This document shows positions 61,533 through 64,000 of a DNA stretch of 64,000 bases, in pieces (the stretch's first letter is position 1; every line of letters begins with the position of its first letter). The stretch spans positions 23,089,018 through 23,153,017 of the forward strand of contig NC_086355.1 of assembly GCF_036324505.1 (NCBI RefSeq), read 5' to 3'. Under the pieces are notes generated by a model that made no database searches, was not told where the DNA came from, and was given only the letters and a program-made list of their open reading frames with translations. Both the position numbers and the translations under genes were made by a program. This stretch comes from Eleginops maclovinus (lineage: Eukaryota; Chordata; Actinopteri; Perciformes; Eleginopidae).

Positions 61533-62580
61533 TGCCTACAGAGCAAACAGGTCCACGGATGATGCCATCTCCCTCACCCTCCACACTGCCCTCTCCCACC
61601 TGGACCAGAGGAACACTTATGTGAGAATGCTGTTCATTGACTACAGTTCAGCATTCAACACCATTGTGCCCTCCAAGCTCATCATTAAGCTCAGGGACCT
61701 TGGGCTCAACAGCGCCCTCTGTGACTGGATCATGAGCTTCCTGACGGGCAGATCTCAGGCAGTGCGGATGGGGAACATCACATCCTCCACCTTGACCCTC
61801 AACACCGGAGCCCCTCAGGGTTGTGTGCTCAGCCCTGTCCTCTACTCCCTGTTCACGCACGACTGTGTGGCCACACACAGCTCCAACACCATCATCAAGT
61901 TTGCTGACGACACAACCGTCATCGGCCTGATCACAGACGGCGACGAGACGGCGTACAGAGAGGAGGTCAGAGCCCTGACATCTTGGTGCCAGGACAACAA
62001 CCTCCATCTCAACGTCAGCAAAACAAAGGAGCTGATTGTGGACTACAGGAAGAGGCAGAGAGAAGCACACACACCCATCACCATCGACGGGACTCCTGTG
62101 GAGAGAGTCAGCAGCTTCAGGTTCCTCGGGGTTAACATCAGTGAGGACCTGACATGGACACATCACACCAGGGTCATATCCAAGACGGCTCGACAGCGGC
62201 TCTTCTTCCTCCGCAGGCTGCGGAAGTTCAACATGGACTCCAGGATACTCTGCAACTTCTACAGGTGCACCATCGAGAGTATCCTGACTGGCTGCATCAC
62301 CGCCTGGTATGGCAGTTGCACCGCCCTCAACCGTAAGACTCTACAGAGGGTGGTGAAAACTGCTCAGCACATCACCAGGACGGGGTTGCCATCCATGGAG
62401 GACCTCTACACCCAGCGGTGTAGGAAGAAGGCCGGTAGGATATTAAAGGACCCCCATCACCCCAGCAACAATCTGTTCTGTCTGCTGCCGTCTGGCAGAC
62501 GGTACCGCAGCATCCGGACCAAGACCACCAGACTCAGAGACAGTTTTATACCACAGGCTATAAGACTACTGAACTCCTGA
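61339..62580 (+). CDS. 413-codon chimeric ORF fusing two LINE reverse-transcriptase fragments
   Basis: Codons 1-62 come from the older L2-like host element (DYCNSLF...[14 protein letters not shown]). From about codon 63 the frame enters the nested family D LINE ([17 protein letters not shown]) and stays open to its natural stop. The D part retains the first catalytic Asp (D101, FIDYSSAF), [10 protein letters not shown] (157-166), the catalytic FADD (188-191), [11 protein letters not shown] and the C-terminal [16 protein letters not shown]. The fingers and everything N-terminal, including the endonuclease, are missing because of 5' truncation. The open frame across the junction is probably accidental. 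It may be transcribed, but an active enzyme is unlikely. Confidence 0.85.
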   Translation: MAIHAFILSLLDYCNSLFSCPNKTSINRLQQVQNAATRLLTRSKETWQITPILSALHWLSVHLQFAYRANRSTDDAISLTLHTALSHLDQRNTYVRMLFIDYSSAFNTIVPSKLIIKLRDLGLNSALCDWIMSFLTGRSQAVRMGNITSSTLTLNTGAPQGCVLSPVLYSLFTHDCVATHSSNTIIKFADDTTVIGLITDGDETAYREEVRALTSWCQDNNLHLNVSKTKELIVDYRKRQREAHTPITIDGTPVERVSSFRFLGVNISEDLTWTHHTRVISKTARQRLFFLRRLRKFNMDSRILCNFYRCTIESILTGCITAWYGSCTALNRKTLQRVVKTAQHITRTGLPSMEDLYTQRCRKKAGRILKDPHHPSNNLFCLLPSGRRYRSIRTKTTRLRDSFIPQAIRLLNS

Positions 62581-62986
62581 GCTGTGTGAATGTCTACTCA
62601 CATCTGTTTATAGTACACACATACATATATATATATATATATATTATACACATCTGCCATACATATCTGTTTATAGTACACATATCTATATATTATACAT
62701 ATCTGCCATATACATCTGTTATACATAATATATGCATCTGTCCATACCTCCTCATTCAACAGTGTAAAGTATTTAAATACTTTCAATGTATTCCACATAT
62801 GTATATATTTCACATCCTCAAATCTTTATTGTTGATATTGTAAATATTCTTCTCTCTTTTTCACTATTTTATTTATCTTTTGCACCATGTATGTTGAGTT
62901 ATTGGAGGAGCACGCGACATAAGATTTTCATTGCCAACATATACGCTGTATCTGCTGTGCATATGACAAATAAAACCTTGAAAGAA
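61533..62986 (+). mobile_element. 5'-truncated LINE family D, nested insertion (~1.45 kb)
   Basis: Same family as the minus-strand copy at 48150-51120 and very similar through the C-terminal coding region and 3' untranslated region. TGCAGTT occurs at 61526-61532 and 62987-62993, a plausible 7-bp target duplication; it also overlaps the LINE's own text at the 5' junction, so microhomology contributed. The 3' end is GCATATGACAAATAAAACCT followed by TGAAA. The intact C-terminal frame implies it is younger than its host and than the 48-51 kb copy. Confidence 0.9.
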
Positions 62987-63450
62987 TGCAGTTCAAAGTT
63001 CTTGTTTTTACATATAGAGCTGTCCATGGCCAAGCCCCCGCCTACATTCATGACCTGATCCACCCTTACAGGACCAACCGGGCCCTGAGGTCCTCTGAGC
63101 AAGGCCTTTTAAGGGTGACACGAACCAGGCTAAAGACTAATGGGGATCGTGCCTTTGAGGCGGTGGCTCCAAGGCTTTGGACCAAACTCCCCCAGGGCCT
63201 GAGAGCCGCTGTCTCAGTGGAAATGGGGGCAGCTGAAGACTCACCTTTTCCGACAAGCTTTTGGGGTGTCGGGGGAGGTGGGATTTTAGCTGTCCCTACA
63301 CTGGTGTTAATCTGTACTGTTGTGTTTTATGCCTTTTATTGTACATTTTACAGTTGTAATTGTATATTTTATTGTGTACTTTCAGTAAAGTACTTTGTAC
63401 ATTCGTGTTGAGAAGGGTGCTATATAAATAAAATGTTACTTACTTACTTT
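62987..63450 (+). pseudogene. older L2-like LINE, right half and 3' tail
   Basis: It reads FKVLVFTYRAVHGQAPAYIH, TNRALRSSEQGLLRVTRTRL and AFEAVAPRLWTKLPQGLRAA, then loses frame near 63225. The 3' end GGTGCTATATAAATAAAATG is followed by TTAC/TTAC units, the L2-type tail. It joins in phase with 61525 if the nested LINE is removed. Confidence 0.88.
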
Positions 63451-64000
63451 CTTACTAAAGTGCTTATATGTTTTATCCCTTTCAACACTATATTGACCAA
63501 AGGAGAATTATGCTTTTTAATTCGAAATGATCAAATAAGGAAAAGTGGATAGGAAAGGACAAAGGGCCAGATTCTTTTGACAATTCGGAATCTCTGTTCG
63601 GTTCTACTCTGATTTGACTTGCCTTAGAACAAGCCTTTAAATAAATGTATTGCAGTTTATTCTCCTGTGTTTGTTTCCAACGCTGATCCACTAACTGTGA
63701 CAAAAACAACCAACAAAACAAAGAGAAAACATAACCTCCTTGGTGTCACTATCTCATTTGTGATTCTAGGAGAAAACTCTGACCTTGGTTTGCCTGAGTG
63801 TGACAGTTCTACCTGTGTTTTGCATCATTTATAGCAATCAATCTGAAGAGCAAAACTCTTTATGCATGTCTTTATGCCCCTCAAAAAGGATGGATGTGCT
63901 AAAATAATTGGCACATGTTAGTGTTTATGGGTTTTAAATCTTGATTTACTTGACCTTGCTTTGAAATACGCAACATAATAGGTTGACGAGTGATTTTATA
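63451..64000. other. unassigned non-coding DNA
   Basis: No recognised gene or repeat. The window ends in AT-rich sequence. Confidence 0.4.

Noticed and set aside
61648..62166. 172-aa minus-strand frame
   Set aside because: It is antisense to the LINE reverse transcriptase and mirrors its codon bias.

Overview
The window looks like intergenic or intronic chromosomal DNA of a teleost fish, probably a percomorph. The evidence is the density of long (CA)n, (ATT)n, (ATGG)n and (GA/CT)-type simple repeats, fish-type L2/CR1-like LINE remnants, a tRNA-derived SINE with a LINE-like tail, several families of short non-autonomous DNA transposons, and the lack of any recognisable host exon over 64 kb. 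The organism is inferred from repeat content; no host marker gene was seen.

The best-supported gene is the transposase of a complete piggyBac-superfamily element (8706-11450). It has perfect 15-bp terminal inverted repeats, an intact TTAA on both sides, an uninterrupted DDD transposase and a C-terminal zinc-binding domain. Its ends carry three copies of a palindrome (GGGTCA, 3 nt, TGACCC) that contains the exact vertebrate estrogen-response-element core GGTCAnnnTGACC. This is the most interesting signal in the window.

0-8.7 kb: a 386-bp inverted-repeat element flanked by TTA (1484-1869), two hAT-like copies (3819-4261 with an exact 8-bp duplication, and 4960-5412), partial copies of a dispersed ~470-bp MITE ('family A'), a (CA)n tract and unassigned unique sequence. 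8.7-11.45 kb: the piggyBac element. 11.5-26.6 kb: a third hAT-like copy, a composite A+B MITE, a long-TIR MITE (19584-20214) and (CA)n/(GGA)n tracts. 26.6-32.5 kb: a decayed L2-like LINE ending in a ~243-bp (ATT)n tail, other LINE remnants, a B MITE joined to an A copy, and a reversed SINE. 32.5-48 kb: mostly unassigned, with a SINE nested in an older repeat (34.8-35.4 kb), a minus-strand LINE with an (ATA)n tail, a Tc1-like end and simple repeats. 48.1-51.1 kb: a nearly full-length but broken minus-strand LINE. 51.9-61 kb: a full-length A MITE, a 619-bp hAT MITE with exact 8-bp duplications, and a B MITE. 61.0-63.45 kb: a 5'-truncated LINE of the same family as the 48-51 kb copy, inserted into an older L2-like LINE and producing a 413-codon in-frame chimeric ORF.

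No operon, CRISPR array, rRNA or functional tRNA gene was seen. The coding capacity is that of mobile elements: one transposase that may be functional, and LINE reverse-transcriptase/endonuclease fragments that are mostly dead. Several unique, GC-balanced blocks resemble conserved non-coding DNA in texture only; an alignment would be needed to say more.
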